From NCBI RefSeq assembly GCF_000711695.1, contig NW_013546992.1:98798-162797 (forward strand): DNA of 64,000 nucleotides, in the 5' to 3' direction. This DNA comes from Tilletiaria anomala UBC 951. Lineage: Eukaryota; Basidiomycota; Exobasidiomycetes; Georgefischeriales; Tilletiariaceae. The notes below the pieces were generated by a model. It searched no databases, was not told where the DNA came from, and saw only the letters and a program-made list of their open reading frames with translations. This document shows positions 46,539 through 61,135 of this stretch, piece by piece (within the stretch, counting starts at the first letter, position 1; each line of letters starts with the position of its first letter). A program made the translations under genes and the position numbers.

Positions 46539-49447
46539 CTTGGTGGTTGGTCGTCGGGCTGATTAGACGGAAGGTCGGGAAGAGAGAAAGGAAGGTTACG
46601 TCGTCGTCGTCGGCAGCGGCAGCGGGCGGGCGGGGCGCTATCTCAAGTGGATGTAGGGAGCAGCGATATGGCTCTGGGTTGATACGTTTGCTACTGTTTT
46701 GTGTTCTGCTCGAGTATCGGACGGCAATGAAGCTGGGGACTGATAACAGGTGAGAGAGTGTGTGTTGCAAGAAGAGGTGGACGTATGATGGTTGGTGCGG
46801 TGCTCTCCTGCTGTGAAGAAAGGAGTACAGCGCGGCGACTGTGTGTGCTCTTTGCTCTCTCGCTGTGCTGGCGCCTGTGGAGAGTGTGGCGGTGTGGTGT
46901 TGCTGTGGTTTAGACTTGGGGCGGCTTTGGCTCTAGCAAACTTGCTCAACAGAGGAACTAGCACTGTACCACACTACTCGCCATATACGACAGCCGTACC
47001 CGCAGACGGTCTCGTCTAAGTCGACGTCAAGGTCCTTCCCCACCTCCGAAGGGGTGATCACAACGCATATGCAAAGACAAGATTCTGATCAATGCCAAAA
47101 CAGTGTACAATATTCCACTTTGGAGTTAATACATGATCGACCTCCGGTATTTGAGCATCAGTGCGCGTAGCACGATCACTACAAAGAAACGATTGGAATT
47201 GTTGAAGCCAAGCGAAGTACGATCGTCGTGTAAAAAAGAATTTACGGCACGATCGTACATTATAGAAGCTCCCCATCCCTGAGAAGGAATGTCCATCTCG
47301 GTCTATCGCCATGATCCCGGGACCCTCGGGAGAAGATAAAGTAGGTCCAGGACTTTGGTAAAGATGGACCTTGTTTGTAAGATGGGGAGAGGAAAAATCC
47401 AATGATGCTAGTAGTCAGAAGGATCGCGGTCGCGAAAAAAGCGCGAGAAGCAAAGCGGAGGGGCAATGGCTCGTCGGTGTGGAGGGTACCATCGTTTCGG
47501 GATGATTGGTGTGTGGGTTTACAAGAAGAATCACGTGGACAGAACCGTGGCGGAACGGGCAGTTAGGGAGCGAACGCGATGAAATGATGCGCGCCAACAC
47601 CAACGGAAAAGCATCTGTCGTGTGCAAATCAGCACTTCCTCTTTCCATCCCTCTCCATCGAGCTCCATCCCCAGCTGCCAGCTAGCGCTTCGCGATGGGC
47701 AACGATGCATACAATTTTCACGCAACACCCTACTTCTCTTCGCTGCTTTGCAGGCCGCAAGACGTGCAAGGCGCTGCTGCACTCGACCGTTAGCGGGGCC
47801 GCCGAGACCCGAGTAGCGATGACAGGGATCATTTGGCGCATGCGCAATGTCACCCGTGCTCTACGCTACATACTCTCCGGACCGTCTGGCCCATTTCAAT
47901 CTTACCAGCTAGTGCGATAGGCTTGGAGCCAGCCACTGGCGAGCCACTTCCATCCGGCGTTCCATCGACCTGATTCCCTCGGTTCCCACTCCCAGGTTTC
48001 GAGCACAGCGAACTTGCTTCAATAGGATAGTCGGTGTCGGAGTCACACAAGACGATTGCAATCGCAATTGGATTCGTTACGAGGGCACGTAACCTCCGGG
48101 CTTCCTCTCATCCTCGCAGATCCTCGCAACAGAGATTCCCTTTGACTATTCACGGCAGTGTTAACCTTCATGCATGCCGCCAGAGCTGCCATTGCGCTCA
48201 CAGGCTCCGCTACCTGCGCTTCCCCTCGGATTGCGATTTAGGCACTGACTTGCTGCTGTGAACTGATGTGGCTGCATCCTAGTTCCTAGCAGACATACTT
48301 CCTCTTGTGATAAGCTTTTGTACCGCCTTGTGCCGGGCTGAGCGGTCAGGCTGCACTATGGCCTTGCCGTTTGCTACCTGCGTCCGCCCCTCTTTTGCAT
48401 CACTGGGGCTGACACGCCAGCAGACAGCAAGTTAGCAGGGCTTCCATGTTCGCGCCCACCGCCGCTTGTTCACAGTGGTTCACCTTTCCTCCAAGTCTCT
48501 GATGAGATGATTCGCTTCCGCCAGCTTTGATGACCTCCTTTCTCTTCTTCCTGATGATTACCCCTCTCCTACTCTTCGTATTTGTATCACCATCAGGTGT
48601 GCTGAAAGAGTGCTCATTTCTGCTTTCTTTTCCATCCTACGACTTTGCCTTTTTCCGACCAACCTCACTCGACGTTGGCTATATCTGCCCCATTCTACAT
48701 TGCCATTCTTATACGATCATCACCATCACCGTCCCGACACGACCTTACGACCCTCCCCCCTTTTCCCAGGGAACAACTTAGCTGCCTGCATTTTCCTTCC
48801 CATTGCAAACACATTGCTCAGAACGATCAATTAGACTCATCCACCCGAGCAACGACATCTGCACAACGTGCCCCGCTTCGAGCATTGCGTTGTACAACCG
48901 TTACACGTGCACGTCGGCGCCCGCCATTCAGGTGCCGACCACGAATCCTCAGACCCCCGATTCAATTCACCAGGTGAATCCTCAGTCTTCTGCGCCAACG
49001 CTTTCCACACTCCGTTCAGCTTCAAAATCTCACAGCATATAGCATCCATTCACGCCTCTGCCTGCTCACCTCGACGCATTGCTCTCCCATCTTTTCAGCA
49101 TACAATCCCACCTCCATAACCTGCGCTACGCAACATTGCACTTCATCGACTCGATAATATCACGGGCTTAGTCATTGGATCCAGAAAAGGCACTTCCAAT
49201 ACAACAAAAAAACCTCGCACTACTCTACGATTCGCTCTTGTTCGACGCTCATTCTTCACGATAGTTACGACCTTCGGTGACGCATACGCATTTTACGCCC
49301 GCGTGCCATCCTGCGCACCCGCAGTTCCCCTTCTCTCCATGTGAGTACACCGCTCGTTGCCGCGCTGCTCGCACTTGCTGAATTATTGTGCACCCATTGA
49401 CCACTGCAAAAACCATCCATCAATTCCATCACTATCACAGAGTTACG
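46539..49447. other. 2.9 kb region: ARF1 promoter and long leader of the next gene
   Basis: No supportable coding gene on either strand. The left few hundred bases are ARF1 upstream DNA. From about 48500 onward the plus strand is C/T-rich with frequent CATC and CCATC motifs and looks like a long fungal 5' leader of the gene at 49448. A frame open for roughly 75 codons before 49340 has no ATG. A non-coding RNA between 47000 and 48400 is possible but nothing in the sequence demands it. Confidence 0.45.
49341..49440 (+). other. Probable 5'-UTR intron
   Basis: A consensus donor GTGAGT at 49341, a plausible branch motif near 49398 (CATTGAC) and the acceptor ATCACAG ending at 49440 define a 100-nt intron 7 bases upstream of the ATG at 49448. 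The length and signals match coding introns nearby. If retained, bases 49339-49344 read ATGTGA, a start codon followed directly by a stop; splicing destroys it. Confidence 0.55.
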
Positions 49448-52048
49448 ATGCAAGCATCGCGCTCATTTGAGCTTTCACGCGAAGGCCGCATGCGCCCCGC
49501 CAACCTCAGCCTGTCATCCTCGTCGGGTCCGACGCCTGAGCGACATCGACATGCGCAAGCTGCAGAATACAGCTCGGGGTCGGGCTCATCGGGCAAATCA
49601 GTCCGCAGATCGACGGTAGAGCGCTCCTGGGCTTCTCCCTCCTTCAACCCTTCGCTTAGCCTCTCCACAACACACGATGATGATGTCTTTGCTAACCCTT
49701 CCCGTCGCTACTCTGCTGCCGTCGCGACGGCAAAAGACGTAGCAATGTCCCGGTCTACATATGCCGTTGATGATGGCAATGATGAGGACCACTACAACGA
49801 GCTCAAGAGTGGTGGCGGTGCGCAGAAAAAAGGAGGAGTCAGACAGACGCACGAGCTGCCTCCCACACCAATCACGGCGAGCAATGCCACTTTCAAGGAA
49901 GCTGTCAATGGTAGCATCCCTCTACGTCTACCCAGCGTCGAGCAGATGCTCTCGAACGTCGCCTCGCCAGCTTCACCTACAGACTCGATCCTCAGCACAC
50001 CCCTGTCGGAGCACTACGCTGCATATGTGCTGACAGCAAGTGCTGGCGGGAGTGGGGGCAGTATCGGCGGTGGTGCCGCGTGCAGCCGCTTCGATCTGCG
50101 TCTCCCGCCGCTCAAATCGCCGCTAGAGGTTAAAGACACCAAAGGCTACACGGACCACCAGTTGTCGCCGGAGTTCGTACGCCCTCTCGGCAGCGGTTGT
50201 CTCAGTCTCGTTGGCCTTGGCAGCCTCAGCTCCGGCATGGGCATGACGCGATCCAGCTCGGGCGAATTCGCAGGTCCAAGGGCAGAATGGGCCGCCTCGC
50301 CCTCCAATAAGTCCCGCACCCTCATGGGCGTCCGACCACCCGCACCGCCTACACCTTCTCAACTTGACCACGAGCGTGGCCGCATCTCTCCTGGCTCGTG
50401 GTCCAGCAGGCCACGCGATGGCGACATCGTCGGTCTCGGCCTGCAGCTCGATATCACACCAAAGGCCAGTATGTCCACGCCATTGGGCACCGGTGCTGCA
50501 GCAACCGGCGGAGTCGACACAAACGTCTCCATGGGCATCCCCTTCATGCCCCCACGTCTACCTGGTGCGCCGCGCCTCGGCGTCCTCGGCAGCGGTCGAT
50601 TTGAAAACGTCACACCTGTCGGTCAATCCGGCAACGTCGCCATCTCGCCTATCTTGCCGCCCCTGCGTGGCTGGAACACCGACTTGCGCTTCGACAACAC
50701 CGCTTTTCGCCCTCCGGCGCTTCCGTCTCCATCAGCTGAGCGGTCAACGCTCAGCACAGCGGCCAGCTCACCTGCCCGGCATAGCAGCAGCAGTGCTAAC
50801 GGTAGCAACTCCGACGAAGAGATGGCGTACCGAGCAACGCCAATGGAACGCGAGCGCACAGTGCAGCTCGATGCGGGTTTACCCAAGATCAACGGCTTAG
50901 TTGGCCTCGGTGTCCGTTTACTCGGCAGCGGTGGGACCGACAGCCAGAGAACACCCGTTGGCACGCCGACGCAAACAGTTTTCAGCACAGGCAGAGCGCT
51001 TCCGGTCGACTCGTCGCTTGCGATGGTCCCCCCGTTAAATGCGGGTAGCTTCACGCCTATCCGTCAGCAGTCCACCATTGGCGGCGTTGACGGTGCAGCA
51101 GCGGCATCGTCGCCTTCCTTCGTACTTCCCTTCTCTGTGTCCAAGTCCACAGGTCTCACGCCTTCGTTGAAAGGCGCGAGTCTTGGAAAAGGCAAGAACG
51201 CCAGCCCAGGCAATGGCCTTTCTTCCCCTCTGCCGAGTCCATCATTCCGTGAGCAGAGTAAACTTCGCAGTAGGCAACTCGTTCAGACCGCTACAACGGC
51301 CGTCGCGGCAGTTGCAGCTGTACAGCAAGCGACGAACACTCCCAACATCGCGAGCAGTGTCCTTACTGCCTCTGCCAAGCTTCAGCGTCCTCCATTGCAT
51401 GTCATAGGTGATGACACCAATGGCAGCGGTAGTGGGGAAGTTAGTGGCAGCGAGAATGCTAGCAGCGACGACGAAGGCACCTCGACACCACTCGATGAGC
51501 TGTGCGCCATTAACGAGACAGTTCATGAGCAGGTGCATCGCGCCAAATCGAGCAGCACTAAAGCTGCAGCGCGCCAAGCGGCCGCCGATCTAGAGGAGCA
51601 GCAGAAAGCGCTGGCGGACTCGTCCCCTTGGGGCGTCTTCAGCACCACTAAAGCTTGGCGCCCGCTCGCTCCACCCGGAATGAGCGCTTCGGCTTTCATC
51701 AAGAAGCAGAAGAAGCTTCAACAGCAACAGCAGTTGGCGACAGCGGCAGAGGCAAGCCGCAAGAGTCCAGCCAAACGCAATCCTGCGCTTCCCGACGCTG
51801 CAACCGATGCCTCGCATACGGCAAAGAAGCAGAGAACTGTCTTGGGCATAAAGAGTGCGAACGTTGTACCATCAAGTATTCCTGTAGCAGGAGAACAGAT
51901 GCGAAGTAAAGGGACTTCGGCATCATTGTCTGCGCCTACCGCATCCCTCGGCGAAAAGTCAAACAACGTTGAGAACGCCACAAGCCTTCACGTTTCACCT
52001 CGAAGGCGTGCAAGAGAGCATTCTGCTAATCGCAGTTTTCGCGTATAG
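49448..52048 (+). CDS. Disordered Ser/Pro/Gly-rich protein, 866 aa
   Basis: Single coding exon. The frame is open further upstream to a GTG at 49388, but the first ATG is at 49448 (start MQASRSFELSREGRMRPANL). The protein is mostly low-complexity Ser/Pro/Gly with short ordered islands: RLPSVEQMLSNVASPASPTD (about 178-200), WSSRPRDGDIVGLGLQLDIT, PKINGLVGLGVRLLGSGG, STPLDELCAINETVHEQVHR, and a likely functional patch WGVFSTTKAWRPLAPPGMSA followed by FIKKQKKLQQQQQ. A basic SPAKRNPA and two KK/KKQ stretches could serve as nuclear signals. Many SP and TP sites suggest proline-directed phosphorylation. I do not recognise the family. A long leader and probable 5'-UTR intron precede it, which is common in fungal regulatory genes. 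It ends 117 bp from the IML1 stop. Confidence 0.75.
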   Translation: MQASRSFELSREGRMRPANLSLSSSSGPTPERHRHAQAAEYSSGSGSSGKSVRRSTVERSWASPSFNPSLSLSTTHDDDVFANPSRRYSAAVATAKDVAMSRSTYAVDDGNDEDHYNELKSGGGAQKKGGVRQTHELPPTPITASNATFKEAVNGSIPLRLPSVEQMLSNVASPASPTDSILSTPLSEHYAAYVLTASAGGSGGSIGGGAACSRFDLRLPPLKSPLEVKDTKGYTDHQLSPEFVRPLGSGCLSLVGLGSLSSGMGMTRSSSGEFAGPRAEWAASPSNKSRTLMGVRPPAPPTPSQLDHERGRISPGSWSSRPRDGDIVGLGLQLDITPKASMSTPLGTGAAATGGVDTNVSMGIPFMPPRLPGAPRLGVLGSGRFENVTPVGQSGNVAISPILPPLRGWNTDLRFDNTAFRPPALPSPSAERSTLSTAASSPARHSSSSANGSNSDEEMAYRATPMERERTVQLDAGLPKINGLVGLGVRLLGSGGTDSQRTPVGTPTQTVFSTGRALPVDSSLAMVPPLNAGSFTPIRQQSTIGGVDGAAAASSPSFVLPFSVSKSTGLTPSLKGASLGKGKNASPGNGLSSPLPSPSFREQSKLRSRQLVQTATTAVAAVAAVQQATNTPNIASSVLTASAKLQRPPLHVIGDDTNGSGSGEVSGSENASSDDEGTSTPLDELCAINETVHEQVHRAKSSSTKAAARQAAADLEEQQKALADSSPWGVFSTTKAWRPLAPPGMSASAFIKKQKKLQQQQQLATAAEASRKSPAKRNPALPDAATDASHTAKKQRTVLGIKSANVVPSSIPVAGEQMRSKGTSASLSAPTASLGEKSNNVENATSLHVSPRRRAREHSANRSFRV

Positions 52049-52166
52049 GTAGCTCTAAAAAGAAACACCCTTGCGACACATGTTACTGTTCCGTGTCTCC
52101 GTAGCTTCTGAACTGTCGCAACAATCTCTATGGTTCCACCGAAAGTACATCGTTGCATCTTTTCAT

Positions 52167-55100
52167 TCAGCCCTGCACAGGGGCATTGTCTGGGACTGGC
52201 TCACTTTCTTGGAAGATGGCCACAAGCAGGTGGCGGTAGAACTCTTCCAGAGCCTCTGCATTCCTGCAGAAACCCTCAAATTTTACGCGCAGCGCCTCTG
52301 CATCGAGTTGATTCTGCGTCTGCTCCCTCTTGCTGGACTGGTAGCGTCCAGAAATGGAAGCCGCATGCGACGTGTAGAGCCGATTGTTGAGCCTGAAAAC
52401 ACAGGAGCCTAGGAGGTCAGAATGGATTGTGGTGCATTGGATAAGAGCGGACGGACTGACCAGAGAAAGCCCTGAGAGGAGCCAAGCACTTGAACGAAAG
52501 CCACACCGGACCGATGGACGAATTGAGAGTGATCAAAGTTGGATGGCCGCGAAGAATATGTGATCGTAATGTCTTGCGGGTAGCGGCTGCTAGCCTCCTG
52601 GTCGAGGATGAAGCCGAAAATCCTGAGCAGGATGAACTCGAAGTATTGCTGCGGCAACGTGTGTCCCGGAAGGCGATGCGCATATGTGTGTAGCGGCGGG
52701 GGTGGAAGCGCCAAAGGAATCTGGATTGGAGCTTGAAACGGGTTGTGCAGGGACACATCTTTGATCTGACCGATGGGTGCTTCAATTAAGCGAAGACCGT
52801 AACGTTCCACCGCTCGCGTCCAATTTTGCACGAGATCCTCGATGAAGCGCGATGTCGTTCCCATCCAGTGGATCTGGAAGTTGAAACCGTTTGCTGCAGT
52901 CGAATGCACACGTCAGTATGCATTCTCTCTTCATTTTCATATCAATTATTGACCCACCAGGATTGTGCGCGATGTCGTGATGCAAGATCGCGACTTCGGC
53001 CCGATCGCTCTTGCGACCAGGATCTAAGTCAATAATCGTTGATCTACTCATTGTGATCTTCTTCCGACGAGCTGGCGGTGTCTGTACCACTTTTGGAACG
53101 GTGCTGTCGCCATTCCCCGCTTTCTTAAACAATTTCGGCTTCACCTTGCTCTCCCTCCCTGCGGCGTACTTTCCTTTGAGGCAATACTGCAAAGCATAAA
53201 CATGTGAGAACAATGGCGATGGTTCAGCTGCAAGGGAAAACGACTTACAAAGTAGTGTCCGTCCAAGAAACCATGCGCGCCTCGGACGTGATCAAAGAGG
53301 TCATCCTCTTGCAGTTTGATTCCCCAATCGACTGCCTCTTCTCGCGACTTGACATCCGAAAATGTGCAGCACAACCAGGTTACGAATTCTGCACCAACAA
53401 ATGTGTCTGGGTAGAGCACTCGGTGCCACATACGATTCTCGATCTTGACGCCACCCTCCGCTCGCATTTCTTGAACCAAGTCTTCAAGCGGGGTATTGCT
53501 AAGGAGACGAGATGTTTTTGAATTGCCGTGCGACGTTGCACTCCCATTGCGCACGCCAGCATTCACCGCTTTCAGTTGCTCTATGAATGCTTCATCGTGT
53601 ACACTCTGCGCCGGGTCCAGCGAAGTTGGTAGGAAGCGGAGCGGCTGCTGGTCGTCCGAGCTCCTACGATAGCGTGCCCGATAGAAGAGATCCGCCAGCT
53701 TATCGGTGCCCAGTAGGCGGACTTCCTCATCGCTTAGGTACTCGCCAGTTGGCGCTCGCATGCTTGGTGCATGGCCTTCTGTGGGCACGAGAACGAATCG
53801 CGTGCGCCAATATCGCAGCGGGTCAATGAACTTCTCGTCCACAAAACCAGAGACAAGCGAGTCGAGGTATGTCCAATTGTACTCTGTCGAGCTGGGATAG
53901 CTGAATTGAGCGGCGGTGTTTTGGTAGCCCGGCAAGTGACGTGGCCAAACGCAGCATTGATAGTCAAGCGGCGTGGTATCGTAGGTAATCTTTCGCAAGT
54001 ATCGCTTAACATTAATCGCCCCGCTTGATCGATCATAAGCGATCCTGTGGATCTGATTCGACAAAGTCAAGAAGATCGGATTGCCCGAGGACACGATTCC
54101 CGGCTGGAATGATTCTGACGGGTGTCGAAGCATGAAGCGCCGAGGGTCAAGAAGGCGTTGCGAGAAAGTGGCGAGTGTGCCACGATTAGTAGCCGGCACG
54201 ATGAATTGAAAGCCCTGGGCCAGTCGCTGAAAGACCATTTCGCGAAGGACAGCGAGGGCCGGGTGGGTGCTTGACATTCTCTTCAGCAAGAACGACTGCG
54301 TCTCGGAGGAGACGGACGTGGTGTGTGGGTACTCTTGCCATTGGGATGCGAGATCAGCCGCAGAGGGTAAGTGCAAGGTCGTCAGGGGTAGGCAAGCAGG
54401 GGTGGTCATACTGCGCCATTTGACGGCGTGGCGATTGAGACGTCGTGGAAACAGGTGCTGCCATCGCAGCAGCTGAGTCGAGCTATTCTGCACGGCTCGG
54501 CTTGGATTGGACGGGTTCACCACCGTTTGCTTCTCGATGAGTGCCCTCTGCGCATATCGCATTCGCGCCTCCTCGTCTTCAAGACGTTGCTCGTAAGCTT
54601 GGGCCTCGTGCATCATCTTTGCTTCGACAGATACGTCTGACTGCAGCGAACTTCTCGTGGCTTGTGTTGGGATTGAAATCGGTACATGCTGGTCAGAGCC
54701 CTCGCCTTCTTGAAAGGATTCATCTTTTGCTCGCTTCGCCTCAGCGTAGTCGCCGGACGCCACTATCCGCGGTGCAGATGGTCGAGCGGGAGATGCGGAC
54801 CGGGATGTGCTGCCCAACATCTCCTGAATGCGCCGTGAGGCAGCTGCAGATGACATGGGCGTTGCATCACGTTCACGGCTATCTCCTGCTTTGCTACCGC
54901 CGCTAATTGACTGTTCGAGACCAGCTGATTGTGGCTTGCCACGCAAAGATGTCCAAATCCACTGAGCAGACAGGCGATAAGGGCTCTTGCCGTCGATCGA
55001 TGCCTTGCGTGCGTGTCCCGTTGTCCCTCTTGATTTCGAGTCAATCGATGCGCCACTGGAGAGACTCGGACTGGTTATATGCGCAGCAGTTACGTCTTCC

Positions 55101-57727
55101 ACTTGCGCCTTGACTGTCGCGAGTGATGCATGGGCTTTTCCAGGTGGTGCCAGCTGGGAAATGCCGCGGTTCAACGTGTTGAGAGACTTGATGGAGCCGA
55201 CGCGTGAAGTCGGCCAAGAAACCTTTCGTACCGCCGCTGTTGATGCTGCATCAGTGTCATCGTACTCGGACGAAGTGTCAGCGTAAGAAAACCGTTGCTT
55301 GGCTCTAACTGCCGGGGAAGGAGGTATGCTGTCATTGTCGCGTGACCGCAAGGAGGAGCTCTGAGACCCTTGCGCAAGCTGTGATCCGCGGATGCTCGAC
55401 TTGGATCTGGTCTCGTGCAAGGATGGCCGCTGCGGCGAGAGAGGATTTCTCATCGGTCCGTGCTGGAAACTTGAGCCCGCTGCTTTTGAATCGGCTTTGT
55501 CGTGCTCGGAGGAAAGTGATTTGGCCGCTCCGGCGTGCTCGGAATATTTCAGCTGAGTTCTCGAAGGTCGGGGCAGCATGCGGGCGGCAAGAGATGAGGG
55601 CGCAGGGGGTACGTCGGCAAGCATAGATCGGTCAAACTGCTCGCGTGCTCGCCTTCGTTGCTCTTTGGGTGAGAGGCCATCAAAATATGTGGGATCTGCT
55701 GAATAGCCCCGGTCGCCCATCAAATTGCTTAAGCCGATCGACTGCATCGACGGTTCGCATGAGGGTACGCTGTTGACAAGGATGAAGAAGGAGCTTGACT
55801 CCTTGCCACTGTTACCTGCCGTCGTCCCTGTCACTCCCGTACGAACCGTCCGCATGTCGAGGTAAGGGATACTAATGTCGGAGATCTGGTTCTCCATGAT
55901 ACCCATCATCTGAATGTCATACATCTTGCAGCGGGGTACGAATCTGTCGGCGCGGAAAGGCTTGTCCTGCTGCAAGTTATAGAACGAGCAATCGATCCAA
56001 TGAGGCATCGCGTAGAATGAAACCTCTTCTTCTGCAGCCCTGCTCGGGTCATCAAAGTAAAGTGGATCAGGAGCGATAGACGATGAAGCGGGGGTAACTG
56101 GTGCTGTTCCTCGCTTAGTTTTCTGTGCCGCCGAACGACCGAACGAAGAGGCTGTTGAATCAGCAGCCCCAGCGTTCGGTGGCTCTGGGACATGACTCTT
56201 GAAGTGGAAAAGCGGAACCGAGTGCAACGGCATCTTGGTGAGGCATACAAGGTCGAGGCCGATTCCATTTTCTATCATGCGCTCCGTCGTGACCCGCAGT
56301 AAATTCTTGTCAACCTCAAAACGCCCCGTGCCGGCAGTGACGACCGCGATACTCAGGCCGGTGCGATTCAGATCCCGGTCAATGTAGTGCTCATCGAATG
56401 GGTTGAGGGCCAGATTGATCGCTTCGAGAATGTTGCCCTCGTGCGAGTACGATAGACGGCCGGCGACCAAATTGCGGTCGCGGATGAGTTCGGCGTGTGT
56501 CTCTTCTTCAGGCGCCGAGGGGCCAGCGACGGGTCTCCGAACGAGCAAAATGTCATGCTGAAAGCGGAAGAACTCCTCCTTGAGGATCTCCATGACCTCA
56601 TTCCAATCAACGTTATTCTCGAGATCGACAACGACTTTGTAGTAATCGACGTACGAACGCCCTTGAGGATCTCGCCGCATTGGCCAGCCTTCCAGCATGT
56701 GCAGTTCCGAGTCTTCGTAATGCACTCGGGCGAAAAGAATGACGCTGCAGACATGGTTTGTCGGTACGTCCTTCCACCGTCGCACGAGCTCCGGAATGAA
56801 ACCCTGGACCGCCTTCTCATAGTAAAGTTCCCCATCCTCGTCGAATTCCCACATCTCTTTCGCCATCTGGATGAAGATATTGCACTTGGCTGACTCGGAC
56901 CGGAAGATCGTCTTGGTTGCTGCAGAGACGTAACCTGATGTCACTTTTTTCTCGCGAACAAAGATGCGACCGATCGTCGCGCGCACCGAGCCGGCAAGAG
57001 TGATCCTTTGCCCCACGTAGACGCAAGTATCTTCAAGCATCAAAGCGATGCGCCACATGTCTGCCCGGCCGACATACTGGTCACGGAAATCGAGCTCGAC
57101 ATGCGAGATGACATGAGGCTCAAGGGGAACCTGGCACGGTGCGAGTGATGTCAGACATGGCGGTGCTTGGGATGGGGTTCTGGTGGTGTTCACTTATCTA
57201 CTCACTTTGGACAGGACCACTTCGACGCGACTCTGGAAACCAAAAGCAGTGGCAACGGCCCGTGATACAGATATCTGTAGCTGCGGATGCTTGACAATGG
57301 CATCGGTATCAGCAACGGCATGGTTGAGTCTGAAAAGGAACGCTTTGGGATGCGATTTCTTTCGCTTCTTCGCCACCCGCTCGTCATCATCCCGCCGGCT
57401 GTCGTCTCGTGCAGCAGTACCGCCTGTACCCGGACCAGCCCCTGCATGATCCGGGAATTTCACACGGCTAGGATCCCTCGGACGAAGTTCAAGCAGGTCG
57501 TTCTCGCCGATCCCGCCCCCGAGATCGTATTCTGGATTGAGGACGACATCGCTGGTGGAAAAATTTGGCGGATCGTGCACCCAGGGAATGAGCGTACGGA
57601 AGGAGAGGTGTGCTGCTCTGCTGGCTGTAGTGCTTGCGGTTGTGTGATTCGATGATGATCGACGGGCACAAGCGTGAGCATTCGCTGCTGCTGCTGCGGC
57701 CGAGGATGAAGCGTAGCTGCCGATCAT
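52167..57727 (-). CDS. IML1: IML1/DEPDC5, GAP subunit of the SEACIT (GATOR1) complex
   Basis: Vacuolar-membrane protein that, with NPR2 and NPR3, inactivates the Rag-type GTPases and so restrains TORC1 when amino acids are scarce. Five exons: 57206-57727, 53249-57130, 52958-53186, 52461-52893 and 52167-52392; introns 62-75 nt; 1763 aa. Residues about 45-170 are the N-terminal domain ([23 protein letters not shown]). The IML1 core follows: [60 protein letters not shown] and [16 protein letters not shown] Ser-rich linker spans about 500-930. The DEP domain lies at about 1385-1480 ([36 protein letters not shown] across an intron). The C-terminal domain has [20 protein letters not shown] and [20 protein letters not shown]. 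The exon ends VSRFPL and GSIIDM seen in raw frames are intron readthrough. Confidence 0.95.
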
Positions 57728-58554
57728 TTTTGAATGATATCAGTTGCATGAGCTACACCGTACAAAGATTGAGCGGCCGCTTGTATGCAGATACTGGAAT
57801 ATGCTCGTAGACAATGGACTTGATAGAGATGGGTTGCGGGCGGCTGTCATGCATCGTGGCAGCTCGCACGGCACCGTGAACGCCATGAACTTTGCCCGCC
57901 AATCAGCTACGAGTGCATCGCCATTCCCTTCGTGCCGGTCCTATATAGTTCAAGGTTTGGTGCGGAAGGTCCAATGATCACGCTGCCTCTCACCGCTCAA
58001 GGCCTCTTGCGGTGCTGCTGCATCCCAGCGTCTGCTCGGTTCCATCTTTCGACGAAGAGCGAATTGAATCACGTCGGCTTGTCCGGAATCTGGATTGTTC
58101 TCCTCCCAACTCGGCAATACATGTCTTGGTCTTCGGAATGCGGATTTAGGGTTGGTGACAGAGAGTGCAATTAGGTCTCGTTGTGGTTGATGCGCTCTTG
58201 GGTGGAAGGACAGCGGAACATCACACTCTACTGGCCGCCCGCGGATTCTCTGCTGCACGCTCTCAGGCTCTCCCTCAGGCCTCATCCCCAAGTCGTCGTA
58301 GCCATCCCCCTGTCCCTAAAACCAGTAGTGGAATGGATACCGCTCCAGTAGCATAGATACCATCCTTAGACTTGAGTTGGGCTACGGTCGCCATAAGCAG
58401 GGCAGCAAACTTCCCTGGGACCAGCAGCGGGCAGTGCATCAACACAATTGCTCCAGCGCTTGCTTGTCGCGGGCAATAGAAACGAGGCGCATCCATTCGG
58501 ACGTCCCCAACTGTGACAACTCAAATAGCGAACAACGCTGACCATCTTGCACAA
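57728..58554. promoter_or_regulatory. Divergent promoter of IML1 and V-ATPase subunit B
   Basis: 827 bp between start codons at 57727 (-) and 58555 (+). There is no supported coding frame, and the centre is moderately A/T-rich. Bidirectional regulation is inferred only from the layout. Confidence 0.5.
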
Positions 58555-60533
<1,979 letters not shown>

Positions 60534-61135
60534 GGTTGCATCGTCGACGTCGGTCCCTCGGCACCGAGGTGGTCCCGCATTCACTAGCAGCATTACCAGA
60601 CACACCGTACATACGAAACAGGCGCCATTCTCAGTCTCTTGTTCTCGTTTTGTGACACTTGAAAGAATGCAGTTTCCATAATAGTCTTTCATTGCGTGTG
60701 CAACGGCATGCCAGATGACAGATCCATGGCCAGATTCCAGACCGATGAAGGCGAGTCTTCGACCATATAATAGACGAGACGCAAAAAGTAACGTTTATGC
60801 GTGAACTCCGGCGCGGTAGACCATTAGTTCGTGATTTTTGGAAAGATTGCGGCAGGAGTGGTGACATTTTTGGGAGTGTGGACGAAATCACTTTGCGTCA
60901 CCCGAACTCGGAGTAAAATATATTACGGGTTCACGCCTGACGCTTCGTACATGCCTCAAGCATGATGTTAAACATCTTCATATCACATGATGTTTCTCTC
61001 GAAATCGTAGTGGCCGAAAGTACACTGGGTTACACTTTATCCATTTGAAGAGTGCTTCTCTTTGTATGGCCTGACAAGTTTCTCAAGTCCTCACAGACGG
61101 TCTCTCGAATTGCTGAATTGAACATTAATTCCAAC
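60534..61135. other. Intergenic: VMA2 3' region and YPI1-like promoter
   Basis: About 600 bp with no coding frame. The A/T-rich tract AAAATATATTA at about 60915 is a candidate core-promoter element of the downstream gene. Confidence 0.5.

Noticed and set aside
53187-53248. Open reading through the end of the large IML1 exon (VSRFPLQL)
   Set aside because: It is a 62-nt GT-AG intron. Splicing gives [12 protein letters not shown], which restores the family sequence after the DEP domain.
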